NCBI RefSeq assembly: GCF_040412425.1
Contig: NC_089782.1
Coordinates: 24,112,622-24,176,621 of the forward strand
Source of the DNA: Macrobrachium rosenbergii
Taxonomy: Eukaryota > Arthropoda > Malacostraca > Decapoda > Palaemonidae
Length of the DNA stretch: 64,000 bases
Reading direction: 5' to 3'
In this document: piece after piece, positions 11,650-23,670 of the stretch
Numbering within the stretch: position 1 is the first letter of the stretch
How the letters are laid out: the number at the start of each line of letters is the position of its first letter
The notes under the pieces: model-generated
Databases searched by the model: none
Told to the model about the DNA's origin: nothing
Seen by the model: the letters and a program-made list of their open reading frames with translations, nothing else
Program-made: the position numbers and the translations under genes

Positions 11650-11670
11650 TACATACATACTGTATATATA
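11405..11670. repeat. Compound (TA)n microsatellite
   Basis: Two long TA arrays (about 11462-11541 and 11597-11642) joined by TATACTGTACATATA-type sequence. The Tyr-Ile frames are artefacts. Confidence 0.95.
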
Positions 11671-13920
11671 TGTAAATTACTGAGTGACCGTCCTTCACCA
11701 ACCATTTGGGCTTCTGATCAACCGCTGCTCAAAATAATCAATAATTGCTTAAAATGACCAATTAAATTGATTAAATAACTTCGACCGAACCTGAATAAAA
11801 TTGAGTAGTTTAGTAACAACTTTGAACTCAGTTTTCAATTGTCCGAAATTATCAGCCTACATTAGCATGTAACAACCACTAAACTCTGAATAGCATTTAG
11901 AGCAACGTCATAATTTCAAGTCGGTCTTCATTTGCTCAAGATGACAAGTCGAAATGAGCATTTAACTTTAACTGAAAATATTAAACTAATTACCGCTCAG
12001 TAACCATACCGAAATTTTGAAAAGGTGAAGCGAGTCTGCATCCTCGACTAGATTAAAAAGTACATAAACAAACAATTAAATAAGTAAATAAATGAATAAA
12101 TAGATAAATAAATAATAGCCTAGACCACCGTGTTTATCGTGAAACGCTTCGAGAGTCAACTGCGTTCCGTGTAATGTCTATTTTATGTTTCCCGAAAAAG
12201 TGCATTTGAAAGGAAAAACTCCCTTTGATGTAGTTAAAAGCCCTCCACTTCGTATTTCAATTTAAAGTTGATGTGAAGAACGGGAAGCGAACGCGTTTTA
12301 TACAGAAATGGTCGGAATAATTTAGACGCAGGGCGATCTGGCTACACTGCATCAACCCGGCATTTGGGAGTCATTATTCTGCGCACGAATTTGTCTCTAC
12401 CTCTACGAGATTTTATATGTAATTCATTTTGTTTAATGCTTATATAAACGCCTATTTAATCTTGACTTACAAAATTATAAGCAAACACCTTTGCTGTCAA
12501 ATTTGGCAGATTATCAGTTGATTAAAAATTAAGGCTGCATCAGTAGTTTTTCATTCATAACAAAGTTTCGCAGTTTTTCTAATTCTTCTTCTTCTGTTTG
12601 GCAAATATCACGCAATAGTATACTGTATAATCATCTCATGAACGAGAAGGTATGTACGTGACTGTATTCATGTTAGTAGAATGAAAACGTTTCCGAAAGT
12701 GTCTATAAAAATCCCTGTTCATGAAATGAATACGGGACAATGATGACGTTATCGATCTCCTCCAGAAAAAGGAATTCTTAGAAAAATAAACTTTATCATA
12801 AATGAAGACATGCTGATTCAGCCACAATCTTTCATGAAACATGTTACGAGAGGGTCTCCTTTCTCAAAATTACCAACTGACCCATACCGGCAAAAATGAG
12901 TCAACAATAAGTCCTGAACCTATGGACGTTACGCACCGTCATTCCGCATCCTTAAATGAGAGCCTCTGGTAAGAGACACTGGTCTCGGGCTGGAAGACGG
13001 CAAGTTTGTTGCTACACGCAAAAAAATACTGATGATAGAACAGCGTTTTATTATGCAAACAAAAAAGAACCACTAACTTGCAAACCAAACTCTCTTAGAA
13101 CAGAACACCCATGTGTGAAGAGAGTGAAACAACAGAACGAAGATATTAATAAATAGATAACATTATAATCTAAACAAATAAAAAACAAATGATAAATCAA
13201 GGTTTAAGGACTTAGAATAAAATACGTTCTCGTGCGCTATTACCACGTACTGTTCCTTTTACGTTAAGTCTTTCCTGAATCCAGACATTTCTAAGCAATA
13301 CCATCTCACAAATCTTCATTGTTTAATGCATTACTCTGTTATGAGCAAATCGTCATTGTCTTGATCGATGGTATATCAAAAGTAAATCTTCATTTCCTTA
13401 AGTTTAACGTACTAGGTAAAAGTAAGTTAAGCACTGCTTTCTGAAATGCAGTCCCAGGAGCAAAAATCTGCACCTCTTTCAGCAACACTGTTTTCTGAGC
13501 AAGCCTCAGTTATTCTAAGCCACTTTTGCGCCAATCTTCAAAAAGGAAAAGCTGTTTGTTTCCCTCTAAATTCTCCAGCGTGTTTGCGTGTCTCATCTTT
13601 GAGGGGAAACAAAATTCCCGCCCTTCCTGTCGCGTCAGCGTGAGGAACTAAAGACCCACTCTTGCAAGGCAAAGGGAAAAGGAAAGAGGGAGACAAACGC
13701 ATCAGAATAAAAAGAAGAGAAAAAAAAAAACAAAAGAGAAACTCCTTCCGAAAAGGAAAAAGAAAAAACCTTGAAATAAGTGGAGGCCGACATCTGCCTT
13801 TGATGTCGGGTTGTGTCATGAATAATAATAATAAAGCATCTGGGGATCCATTCATTTTTCATCCGGGCTTATTTTCTTATTTCGGGGCTTTCATTAAAAG
13901 ACGAACGCACGAAGGCGGTT
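11671..13920. other. Unassigned mostly unique sequence
   Basis: AT-rich sequence with a short (AAATAA) run near 12070-12115. Frames at 12636-12842, 12956-13156 and 13446-13643 have no recognisable domain, signal peptide or splice context. No tRNA cloverleaf was seen. I see no feature I can defend. Confidence 0.45.
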
Positions 13921-13941
13921 GAGAGAGAGAGAGAGAGAGAG
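13920..13941. repeat. (GA)n microsatellite
   Basis: About 11 GA units. Confidence 0.9.
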
Positions 13942-14219
13942 GACATGTAACTGAAACGTAAGTGAATTTGTTTTTTTATTGGCCTTATTCTCTAAAATTG
14001 TTTGAGTGTCTTCATGTTTCCTTTTTTAAATCCTTTTAAGTGTCCTTTCTCTTCTTGGTCTACTGTATTTAATTTTGCGCAGGTGGCCGTATTTTTATGT
14101 GATGAAAAAAGTGGAAGAATACTTCCATTTGCCTCCTACAAAATTAGAAAAAATATTACATTTCTTCCCCAGACAGATTTATCTTAGGGAGCAGTTAATT
14201 ACTGAGCCAGCGAAGTAAC

Positions 14220-14375
14220 TCTGTGTGTATGTATGTATGTGTATATATACTGTATATATATACATATATATGTATATATGTATATATATACATACATGCA
14301 TACACACAAATATATATGTGTATGCATGTATGTATGTATGTATATGTATACATACATACATACACATATATTTCT
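14220..14375. repeat. (TATG/CATA)n degenerate repeat
   Basis: Alternating GTATGTAT and ACATACAT blocks give partly palindromic sequence. The His/Tyr/Ile/Cys frames are artefacts. Confidence 0.85.
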
Positions 14376-14861
14376 TCATAACTAAACCAAAATAAAAATA
14401 CAACATAATGCATAATGGATTCTGTATAAAGTTGAATCGTCAAGCCAGGTGATAAAAGATGCGCACGCATACAAACAGGCCAATACAAACATTCACACAC
14501 ACACACATACCGTGAATAAAAACAGCCAAGCACTAACGCACTTGAAGACTGAACGCCCCAATAAAGCACTGGAGAGAAAAAAAAGCGCGTACACAAAAGC
14601 ACAGAACAACGCAAAAGCATAAAACGCGCATTCGCATTTTCCTGCCAAGCTGAGCACGTAGGTCTAAATCCCGGCCTCTTTCTTTCCGCGCCGCGAGTGC
14701 CCTAATGAATATACCATCCAAACTTACCAAGAGCGTTTATTTGGTTAATTGTACTTGTTGGTTCATTTTTGCCGGCGTGAGGAATTAGATGAAATGGTTC
14801 ATGGGACGGGAAAAAATGCGTTTCCAACTCGAGGGTAAAAAGGGGAGTTAGGGAAGGGGGA

Positions 14862-14895
<34 letters not shown>

Positions 14896-15345
14896 TCGGC
14901 TTCATAAAAGCAAAACGTCGCTTCATACCGAAAGCAAGATATTTAAGTAAAATTTACTCCCACAGAACTGCAACAATATCCAGCGTTTAAAAATGACATT
15001 TTTTTCGGAAACTGCCGCTTCAGCTTTTTTTTTTATGTTTTTTTTTTTTAACAATTTTTTAAGCATCATTTTATGTTTTGCAATTTGGTTTTTTGCCTCT
15101 TCGTTTTTACGATCATTACGAGGCTTTTTTCAGCTTTATCTGTGTCTTCAAAGAGCAGTAAACACTGGTGGGAGTCCGGCGCACAATCGACTCTTTATAT
15201 CTGCGTTATATCGCCGATTCGAGAGCGCTGCTGTGCTGATTTGATTGATGTTTTACGCTGTACGGCTGTTTTATCGCTCCGTTTACGGTGGGAAAGAGGG
15301 CGTCAATGGCCAGAGCTGGTTGCGTTCTCGGGAAATCTTGACTCA
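14376..15345. other. Unassigned sequence with (GA)n
   Basis: A (GA)n run at 14865-14893 and poly(T) runs near 15025-15060. The rest is unrecognised. Confidence 0.5.
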
Positions 15346-15349
15346 AGTT

Positions 15350-15960
15350 GTGGAATGATGAGAGTAGTAGTGGTTCTCATGAGAGGAACTTGTGATTCTC
15401 ATGACGCAGACAGTAGTGGTTCTCGAGAAAAATAATTGTGATTCTCAAGATAAGGGTTTTCATGGCAAAAACAATAGCTTCTCTCGAGACAGAGACAAAA
15501 GTGATTTTCATGACAAAGAGTAATTGTTGTTCTCGTGAAGGAAACACCAGCGATTCACTTGACAAAAACAATAGCGATTCTTATGAAATAAGGAAAAGTG
15601 GCTCTCTTAACAGAATAAAAGCGATCCTCAGGAAATAAATTTCAACGAAAATCCTGACCGAAATAAAAAAAAAAAAAGGATTCTAATGTCGGAAAAAGTG
15701 ATTCTTGACAGAATTAACTGAACTCCTGACAACGATACAAGTAATTGTCATGTAAAAAACAAAAGTTATTCTTGGGAAGGAAGTAATTATTATTCTCGCG
15801 ACAGAACAATAATTAACATGACAGAAATAACCATGATTCTAATGACAGAAACAAAAGATATTCTAATGATAGAAATAATAGTTATTCTCATGACAGGAAT
15901 AATAATGATCCTCACGACAATATAGTGTGATGACTAACAGAAACAAAACTAAATGCAAAA
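15350..15960. repeat. Degenerate ~30 bp minisatellite (GATTCTCATGACAGAAACAA)
   Basis: About twenty diverged units related to GATTCTCATGACAGAAACAA. The phase is kept well enough to see by eye, but nearly every unit differs. It yields short frames only. Confidence 0.85.
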
Positions 15961-16125
15961 GACAGAAAAGCTTTTAGTTAGGATTTTTGAGGAATAATAA
16001 GGCACATAGCAAAAAAAAAAACAATACTTAACCTAACCTTAAATCTCCTAGTTTCAATCATATTACGACTGTCATTAACCACGTCCTCTAAAACTGACAT
16101 TCAATTAGGCTTTACATTAAAGAGG

Positions 16126-16527
16126 AACAAGTAAAAAATGCGCCTAAGTTTCTTCGGCGCAATCGAGTTTTCTGTAAAGCTGCTACAACGTATAATCAAG
16201 GCCACCGAATATAGACCTATCTTTCTGTGGTCTCGGTATAATGCTGTATAACCCGCGGCCCATGAAACTTTAACCACGGCACGGCGGGGCCTATCCTATA
16301 TCGTTGCCAGAAGCACGATTATGGCTAACTTTAACCTTAAATACACTAAAAACTACCGAGGCTAGAGGGCTGCAATTTCGTATGTTTGATGATTGGAGGG
16401 TGGATAATCAACATATCAATTTGCAGCCCTCTAGCCTCTGTAGTTTTTAAGATCTGAGGGCGAACAGAAAAAGTGCGGACGGACAGACAAAGCCGACACA
16501 ATAGTCTTCTTTTCAGAAAACTAAAAA
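16126..16527 (+). mobile_element. Family A foldback repeat, copy A2 (full-length reference)
   Basis: The best complete copy, about 400 bp. It begins AACAAGTAAAAAATGCGCC and has a small hairpin at 16139-16161 (TGCGCC/GGCGCA). A conserved middle follows (AATCAAGGCCACCGAA; TATCCTATATCGTTGCCAGA), then the main palindrome with arms at about 16348-16389 and 16409-16448 and a 19 bp loop. The tail is GGACGGACAGACAAAGCCG, ending TTTTCAGAAAACTAAAAA. No open frame of note, so it is probably non-autonomous. The superfamily is unresolved; no clear target-site duplication was found by eye. Confidence 0.85.
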
Positions 16528-17590
16528 TGACGAAATCTGAATAATAAAAACAGTTCATAGTCCCGCTGATCAAAAGCTAGCCAAAATACACGAAAAGAAT
16601 GTGGTAGTATTTTGAGTGAGTATACCACACTTAAGATTTACAATTAGCCATTACGATATCAAGCAATTTGTAGTGATTAATGATTCCAATCCTTCATGCA
16701 TGAATAACAAGAACGTACCGGAGACATCGGCATCATTGTTATAATGATTTATTCACGGATTATTCATAAGTGATGTACGGGTACGAAGAACCGGCCTAAT
16801 AACAGAATATTCACGATTCATGCGTAACATTCATAAACCAGTGCAACTGAGTATATTCGTGAATCTTTCATAATCTTATTATATTAATAAAAAAATTAAG
16901 AGAAGCCACCTCTAGGAAACAGTGAAAAAGAAGGCTTCAAAAAACGTGTGCTTTATTCCCATCCCATCCAAAGACGACATGCATTTTAATACATTTCTAT
17001 CTATATATTAATTTATTTTTTCTTCTTTAATAAGTGAGATCTCTTCTTACTGTATTTCCCTTTACCTCCTCTTACTTCTTCCTAATGAACACCATATTCT
17101 TTGGAAGCTTGAATTCCAAGCCAATGGCCCCTGTGGGCTTGTTCCTTGTGAATAGGTTTCATCTTCTTATTAATAATAATAATAATAATGCATTTATGAC
17201 GGGACCGACGGGGTTGGCAACTGAATGCTCCAATCTATCATTTAGGGAGGAAGAAGGGGACCCAACCCCACATGAAGCAAGGGATCTAAATCAACATTGC
17301 AAATAATTTCCACCTTCAAAACTTCGCTCTTTATCATGGAATAAACTTATTCCCGCATGTTGCATGCTGGAATTTAATTCATTTAATTACTCCACGTGAT
17401 AAAAATTGCTGAATGCAATTAACTATAACTTACGAGAACCGAAATGCTGCGAACAAACACGAGTAATATATACAGTTTGCTTATTAAATTAAAAGATATC
17501 TCTCCATTTTAATTACTCGTGCGAAAGACAATGAAAATAGCATTGTGTGCTGTTCCAACTCAGATAATGAGATTAGGCAAGTAAGCTTCA
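16528..17590. other. Unassigned AT-rich sequence
   Basis: Contains a short AATAATAAT run near 17172-17189. The frame at 17034-17306 crosses this run and has no recognisable domain. No gene called. Confidence 0.5.
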
Positions 17591-17593
17591 AAA

Positions 17594-17597
<4 letters not shown>

Positions 17598-17632
<35 letters not shown>
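17598..17632. repeat. (GA)n microsatellite
   Basis: About 17 GA units. A frame running through it (17545-17976) is Arg-Glu then Ser-Leu low complexity and is not called a gene. Confidence 0.9.
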
Positions 17633-17634
<2 letters not shown>

Positions 17635-17857
17635 ATCACTGTTGCTACCCTGGGATACAAAATAATGAGAGAACTGCAGCGAAGCGGACTATGTTCTGAG
17701 CATTGTATTCTCTCAACTCTAATCGAATTTTCTAAATCTTTTTTAAAGCGCCGGTTTTATATTTTTCCCTTTTCTATTTTTGTTTTCGTTCTGTTCCAAA
17801 TCCTTCCTTTGTTGCTTCGAAATAGACACTTTTGTTATTTTGCTGTGATGCTCCGTG

Positions 17858-17864
<7 letters not shown>

Positions 17865-17900
<36 letters not shown>
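17865..17900. repeat. (CT)n microsatellite
   Basis: About 18 CT units. Confidence 0.9.
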
Positions 17901-17903
<3 letters not shown>

Positions 17904-18478
17904 TTTTCCCCTCTCAGCTATAAGTCAATCTCCTTTAGAAATTCTGCTTTATTACTCTTATACACCAACAGTTTAACTTCATATATACATACTTGAGAGT
18001 TTACGCATATGTATATTCATACACATACTTTGTATATGCTATTTTACACACGTTTTAACTTAAATGCACACTTACCCGCTACTCACATACCAAACATGCA
18101 TATATCTTTATACACACCTACAGTGTTTACACAAACATAAATATACATTACCTAGGAAAATATTTTCTGTGTTATCTCCAGTAATATTCAACTCATATAC
18201 GACACATTTTAGAACAAGATTTCTTATCTAATTCCAATAAAATCAAATCTACGTTTACATAATCTACTGCTATGGAAATTGTCTATATTCTTAAGTCTTC
18301 TGATGAATATATTAACCAATCATGATGGATGAACTGAAAGACAACTTGCTTATCAGTAAGCATCTTCCTTTCTCACAAAAGATGAGGTTGCAAACCCATT
18401 GACCTAAAACTCAAGAATAGCCCCTAAACCTTACAACAGGTTTTACTTCGTGGCAGGCAAACTCAAACCCATGAAATT

Positions 18479-18523
18479 AGGCATCAAATTGTATCCTCCA
18501 CAGGGACACAATTTCATGCCTGG
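18479..18523. repeat. Imperfect hairpin, ~19 bp arms
   Basis: AGGCATCAAATTGTATCC is followed after TCCACA by GGGACACAATTTCATGCCT, which pairs with it with about three mismatches. Isolated stem-loop; function unknown. Confidence 0.65.
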
Positions 18524-18649
18524 TAATATAAATAACAATAAGGTGTAATTTTGAGCCGCATATGTCTTCAGCTTTTCCTCAAGGGATTAACTAAATTCTG
18601 CAAAATTAAACGGTAGGGTACTATATTACCTTTTAGCAATGACGCAACA

Positions 18650-18654
18650 CTATG

Positions 18655-18735
<81 letters not shown>
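18650..18735. repeat. (AAT)n microsatellite
   Basis: About 27 AAT/TAA units. Poly-Tyr, poly-Ile and poly-Leu frames on the opposite strand are artefacts. Confidence 0.95.
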
Positions 18736-18894
18736 TGCTTGAAGGAAACACCTTTTGGACTTCCTATAAAGTGCCCTATCAGATTTAGCCAAAGATTCGT
18801 AGGCTGTAGAAGCATTTATAAAAAAAAGTGATACAAAGGTTCCCAGAAAACCTTCCACAAATGCACATCATTTTATTATGGCGGATTTTCATTC

Positions 18895-18944
18895 GACAAC
18901 AACAACAACTACAACAACAACAATAATAATAATAATAATAATAA

Positions 18945-19024
<80 letters not shown>

Positions 19025-19028
19025 CAAA
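18895..19028. repeat. (ACA)n-(AAT)n compound microsatellite
   Basis: CAACAACAA units run into AAT units with one AAAT slip near 18943. Confidence 0.95.
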
Positions 19029-19157
19029 GTTCCCCTACATCTCTACAGGAGTTTCCCCCTAATACGTCATGTATAGATTTTATCAAATGTTTGCTCTAGG
19101 GGGAAAAATCGAGTTAGTATGAACTGTTTCGTATTCGAAAATATCCTCCATGCAAAT

Positions 19158-19158
19158 G

Positions 19159-19217
<59 letters not shown>

Positions 19218-19290
19218 ATAACTCTCTACTGTATTCCGCTCAGCCCTCTGTTATTCCACTTCTGTGAAAATAATACTGCTATTAAATATC

Positions 19291-19352
<62 letters not shown>

Positions 19353-19424
19353 AAATACTCCTATTGTGTTCTGCTCATTCCCCTGTTATTCACCCTTTTA
19401 AAATAATATTGCTATTGAATGTCG

Positions 19425-19462
<38 letters not shown>
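19158..19462. repeat. CT-cored composite tandem repeat (3 units)
   Basis: (CT)n arrays at about 19161-19214, 19292-19349 and 19429-19459 are joined by related spacers (AAAATACTCCTATTGTGTTC, CTCATTCCCCTGTTATTCAC, ATTGCTATTGAATGTCGTTT). The unit is about 130 bp. Confidence 0.85.
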
Positions 19463-19739
19463 GGAACGCTTCAATTATATTTCGCTCATCGCGCTGTTGT
19501 TCTATCGCCCTCCTTCCGCCTAAGACCAGACAGTTATGTTATTTCACGTCTCTGAGAAAACATCCTGCCTTTTCAAGCTATGCTCTTTTCCGAAAAAAAG
19601 AAACGGACCGTGTATGCTATACATTCTCCGCTGAAATTAAAACGGCCGTCTTTTGGTCGTGTCTAATTCCTGTCTAAAGGGAAACAAGCCTGTCTTTTCA
19701 CTCTCTCTTAGATTTCCGCTTTATCTTTCGTTATTGCGT

Positions 19740-20288
19740 TCCGCTCCGTTCCGACTGTGGTGAATTATGTCGTTTTTCCATCTTATGTTCCGTTTAAGTT
19801 GTGTTCCGTTCTGTGTACAAGGAATGGAACTTCTCTATCTTTTGTTCCGTTCTGGGAATAGACTTTCTACTGTTCTATTTCGTTCTATACAGCGACACAG
19901 TACTCCTCTTGTTCCGTTCTGTGTGCCGTTAAAACACAATCTCTCAATATGCTTCCCTATACTGGAATACACCGTTATTTCTTTTGCCATGATCCTTATA
20001 CCTGAAATGCAATTTGCTATATTTTTCTGTATTCTTACACAAGAAGGTCCATTCTGGTAATCTGTTCCTTTCCTTATACCAAGAACATCCATTATCCTGA
20101 GCTGTTCCCTTATATCGTGAATACACGTTTTAGTTCTATTCCTTTTCTTATACCAAGAATACACATTCTACAGTTCTGTTCCTTCCTTCATAACAAGAAT
20201 GCGCCTTCTCGAGTTGTGTTCCGTTCCTAATACTACGGGAACGCCTTCTCTCGTATCTTCCGTTCCGTTCCTATTGTTTCGAGACTGG
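19740..20288. repeat. Degenerate ~39 bp minisatellite (GTTCCGTTC...)
   Basis: Units of the form GAATACACATTCTACAGTTC + TGTTCCTTCCTTCATAACAA repeat about every 38-41 bp, best seen at 20041-20260. Earlier units (19745-20040) are more diverged, with GTTCCGTTCT as the recurring core. Confidence 0.85.
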
Positions 20289-20439
20289 CGGATCCTATTT
20301 CCCCAGAGTAATTTATTATTATCGCTCAGCCAAAGGCAAAGTCTTTGTCAACACAAAGACAGCCTAATATTACGCCCGGAAAGATCCACAATACGTGTTA
20401 TTGCTATTCCAAACTCGACATCGGAGGATCTGTGCACAC

Positions 20440-20492
20440 ACGCATGCAAACACACACATACACGCGCGCGCACACACACACACACACGCGGA
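20440..20492. repeat. (CA)n with CGCG interruption
   Basis: ACACACACGCGCGCGCACACAC-type alternating purine-pyrimidine tract, capable of Z-DNA in principle. Confidence 0.9.
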
Positions 20493-20639
20493 TATACGCA
20501 CACAAAGGCTATCATGGCTCCCTGCTTGGATGCCGAGGTATAATAAGCACAGTTGTTTTCTTAATTGGAAACTTGGAAGATCTGGTGTGTTTGTGAAGTT
20601 CTCCATCAAATAATGGACTGAAATCTGTTTCTTCAAAAA

Positions 20640-21060
20640 TATACTTTCTCACGGAGACAAAGTTGTTTGGACTCGTTAAAAATAAATCCTTTATATTATA
20701 ATCCAAGTGTCTCGTACAAATAGTGGACTAAGCAAAATCAGAGAACATCTTTAATGAGGGTCTTGTTAAAAAGGACAAATTTTTAAATGGGTTGCCCAGC
20801 ATACATTATAAAAAATATTCCCACTAAGTATGTTTTTGTCTTTTGAAGAATGTTGTTTACATACTTAAATAGCTTGTTGACATATTTTATTGTTATGTGA
20901 CCCCATATTGTTTTCCTGTATATGTTATTTTCTTAACTCTGTTTAGTGCCCTGAAGATGGCTTTGGAATAAAATTTGAAAGTCTTGGTACCATTTCCATT
21001 TATTTTCACGTGGGGACTTATTATATACTTCATCCACGAGACCATTGTGGAAATTACAAT
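20640..21060 (+). other. Possible decayed retroelement 3' region
   Basis: CCCTGAAGATGGC at 20949-20961, followed about 15 bp later by TTTGAAAGTCTTGG, resembles the conserved 'GAAGATGGC ... GAAAG' pattern also seen, more clearly, in the foldback elements of this window. The upstream sequence has no long frame. The retroelement origin is inference only. Confidence 0.3.
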
Positions 21061-21289
21061 TATAAAAAATCTTCAATGTTAATAGGCTGCCTCGTACTAA
21101 CACGCCTCTGACAAAGCGAAATAAAATAACAAATAAATGCTTAATGTTGATTAAAACTATAAGCTTAAATTTAACTGTTGTTTGAAAGTTATTGCTCGAA
21201 ATCAATATGCATGACAGTTATTTACACACATCGCTTAGAATTTCTGTATCAGTAAATGGAACGTTATTTTTAATACTGAGATGTATTTG
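21061..21289. other. Unassigned AT-rich sequence
   Basis: No repeat family or gene recognised. Confidence 0.5.
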
Positions 21290-21640
21290 CAGAACTGCAA
21301 AAACGAGCTTCCCCACAGAAACAGAGCAACCGTAACACAATAAAGGATCATTAGCATGACAGAAAAGGAGCGAAAAAAGACAGAAAAGGAACAACCGAAA
21401 GATAAAAAAAGAAGCATTTTCCCTGAAGAAGAGGAGCGACCTAAAGACAAAAAAAAGGAGCATTTTCGTGAAAAAAGAAGCATAAATAATGCCAAATAGG
21501 ATCATCTGTACGACAAAAAGGAGCATTTGCAAGACTGAAAAGAGCATCTGCAAGACAGAAAAGGAACAACCTAAAGACAAAAGAGGAGCGTTAGAGTGAC
21601 AGAAAAGGGTCATTTGTAAGAGAGAACTGCAGCAGTAGAA
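21290..21640. repeat. Degenerate ~30 bp minisatellite (GACAGAAAAGGAGCA)
   Basis: Diverged units around GCATTTGCAAGACAGAAAAG and GGAACAACCTAAAGACAAA. The long opposite-strand frame through this region (Phe/Leu/Ser/Cys rich, repeated LLFSVLQM-type segments) arises from the array and is not a gene. Confidence 0.8.
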
Positions 21641-22199
21641 AAAAAAACTCAAGTCATACCAAAACAAAATAGACATAAACGAAATTATCCACTCGCTAAT
21701 ACTAACAAGACCAAAAATGGCGGTATAATAGTAACGACAAATCTTCGTTTTTAATGGACAAAGTCCGAGAGTGATGATAAAGTTCCTACAGACGTTATTA
21801 AATTGAGGCACACTGAAGTTAAGTATCTTCTTCAAGACACTAAAAGGAGATCATCTATACAGATCTTTATGGCTACCGCTCATATTACTCTTACTCTTTG
21901 CAAAACTGACCCTACATAACTTGGACAATAACGAAGATTACGCTTCAAAAGTGGCAACGCATTGCGACCATCATAGGGGAACAAGAGTTCTAAATTGGCA
22001 CTTATGTCATTGCTGCAAATTCAGGGGCCCCAAGCCCCACGGCACCCTGCCACAAAAAAAAAAGTACTTTCTACTTTTGCAAAATCTAATGTAATGTTTG
22101 GTTTCATATTTTTCATACAATCAACCCAATATTTAATCTTTAACATTTCAAGAGTAAATAGCAACTTTCCAGAAAACTGTTGATTCACTGAGTGAAATT
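21641..22199. other. Unassigned sequence
   Basis: Mixed sequence with one A11 run near 22057. Nothing recognised. Confidence 0.5.
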
Positions 22200-22885
22200 T
22201 GAAAATATGACTGCTGAGATAATATCAGATTTGGTTTCTTCTGCTATTATCCATCCTTCTCTTCTTGATTTTCACCTCCGCCTCATCATCTCCCTTCGCT
22301 CTTTCAAAGGCAAGGCTCTCTGCATTATTATTAGTGTTATTTACCATTCCCCATTCCCTTCCCCCTCAGCCTTAAATTTTCAATCCTGTTCCCTCTAATT
22401 CCGTTTCTCTTAATTCTTTACTTTCTGCGCACTTCTTTACTCCCTCTTCACTTTAAACTTCTCTCGGTTCCTTCCAATCCTTGGTTTTGATTTAATACCT
22501 TCTTCCCCTCCTCCCGCTCTTCCTTCTTTCCCCCCCTCCTCCTCCTCCTCCTCCTCCTCCACCTCCCCACGTGTATTCATTCCTTCTTTATTTCTTCAAT
22601 GTTTCTCGATCTTCTCTATTCATCCCTTTTCCTCATAAATCTCTATATCTTTTTAATTTCTCTCTCTCTCTCTAATATACTACATTATTCTCAGCCTCAT
22701 CATTACTAATTCTACCTCCTTCTCCCCGCCCTCTGTTCTGTTTCTTACACCTACTATCCTTCACCGTCTCTTCTATAATCCCTCCTCTTCCTATTCCCCT
22801 TAAGAAACTACTCCCACTCGTCTTTCTCCTACTTTACTCGTACCCCCTTCCTCACCATCCTCTCCCTTTCCTCCCCCTCCCCGGG
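22200..22885. repeat. Pyrimidine-rich block with (TCC)n
   Basis: C+T-rich plus strand with a TCC run at about 22537-22561 and a short CT run at 22660-22674. Reading frames are low complexity. Confidence 0.8.
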
Positions 22886-23670
22886 ACTCACCATCATCAG
22901 GGCACGGAAATTTTATTCCTTTCATTTGCAACACCTCACCCAAAACTCGCACCCTGCTATTAGCTAATTGAATCAACCATCGGGGAACCGTCCTCTCCAA
23001 TAACATTTGGTTCACACCTTTTTTTATTCCTTTTTTTTATTTTTTCTTCCTTGATTACCATACCTTTTCATAAAGCTAACTTTTCTTTTCTCGTAAGTCG
23101 CTTTGGTCTTTTTTTTTTGTGATTTCTCTTTCGTTATTTGTTTCTATATTATTTTCGTCACTTTTTTCCCTGGTTCCGAAATGTGGGGACGTTGGAGTAA
23201 TTTAGTGAATGCCTGCTATCAACAGTTCTGTCGCTCTTGAAAATTTTCTTGTCAATATCATTGTCAGTATCACCGACAAGAGCTGAATTCGTTTTGGAAC
23301 TCAACGTCTCATTATTCAGTTAATTAACAATTAGATTAGCTCTTGCACTTCTAAAAACACTTAAGCACCAATAACGAATGAGGCGATGATGCCTATAATG
23401 GTGAAATATATTTCAACCAATAATTCAATTACTTTTTGCATTCCAGGAAACGCTTTTCAATATATCAATCTTCACAAAAGTTCTTTTCTCTAATAACTAA
23501 AAATATAATTAATATTCTAGCACTTGTCTGAGCTTCTCGGAAACACTTTAACATCCTCAATATTTGATTTAAGCGTTTCTGCCTCGAGTTAATTTTCAAA
23601 TGATACTTCAGCGCTAAAATCGAGTTGACAAATCCTGTCTTTTACCGTCGGATACATTCCAAGCAGCGTG
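22886..23670. other. Unassigned AT-rich sequence
   Basis: Poly(T) tracts at 23020-23060 and 23110-23120, then unique sequence. No gene recognised. Confidence 0.5.

Noticed and set aside
21218..21835. 205-codon frame on the minus strand, the longest in the window
   Set aside because: Most of it runs through a degenerate 30 bp minisatellite; the peptide is a repeating Leu/Phe/Ser/Cys pattern with no domain.
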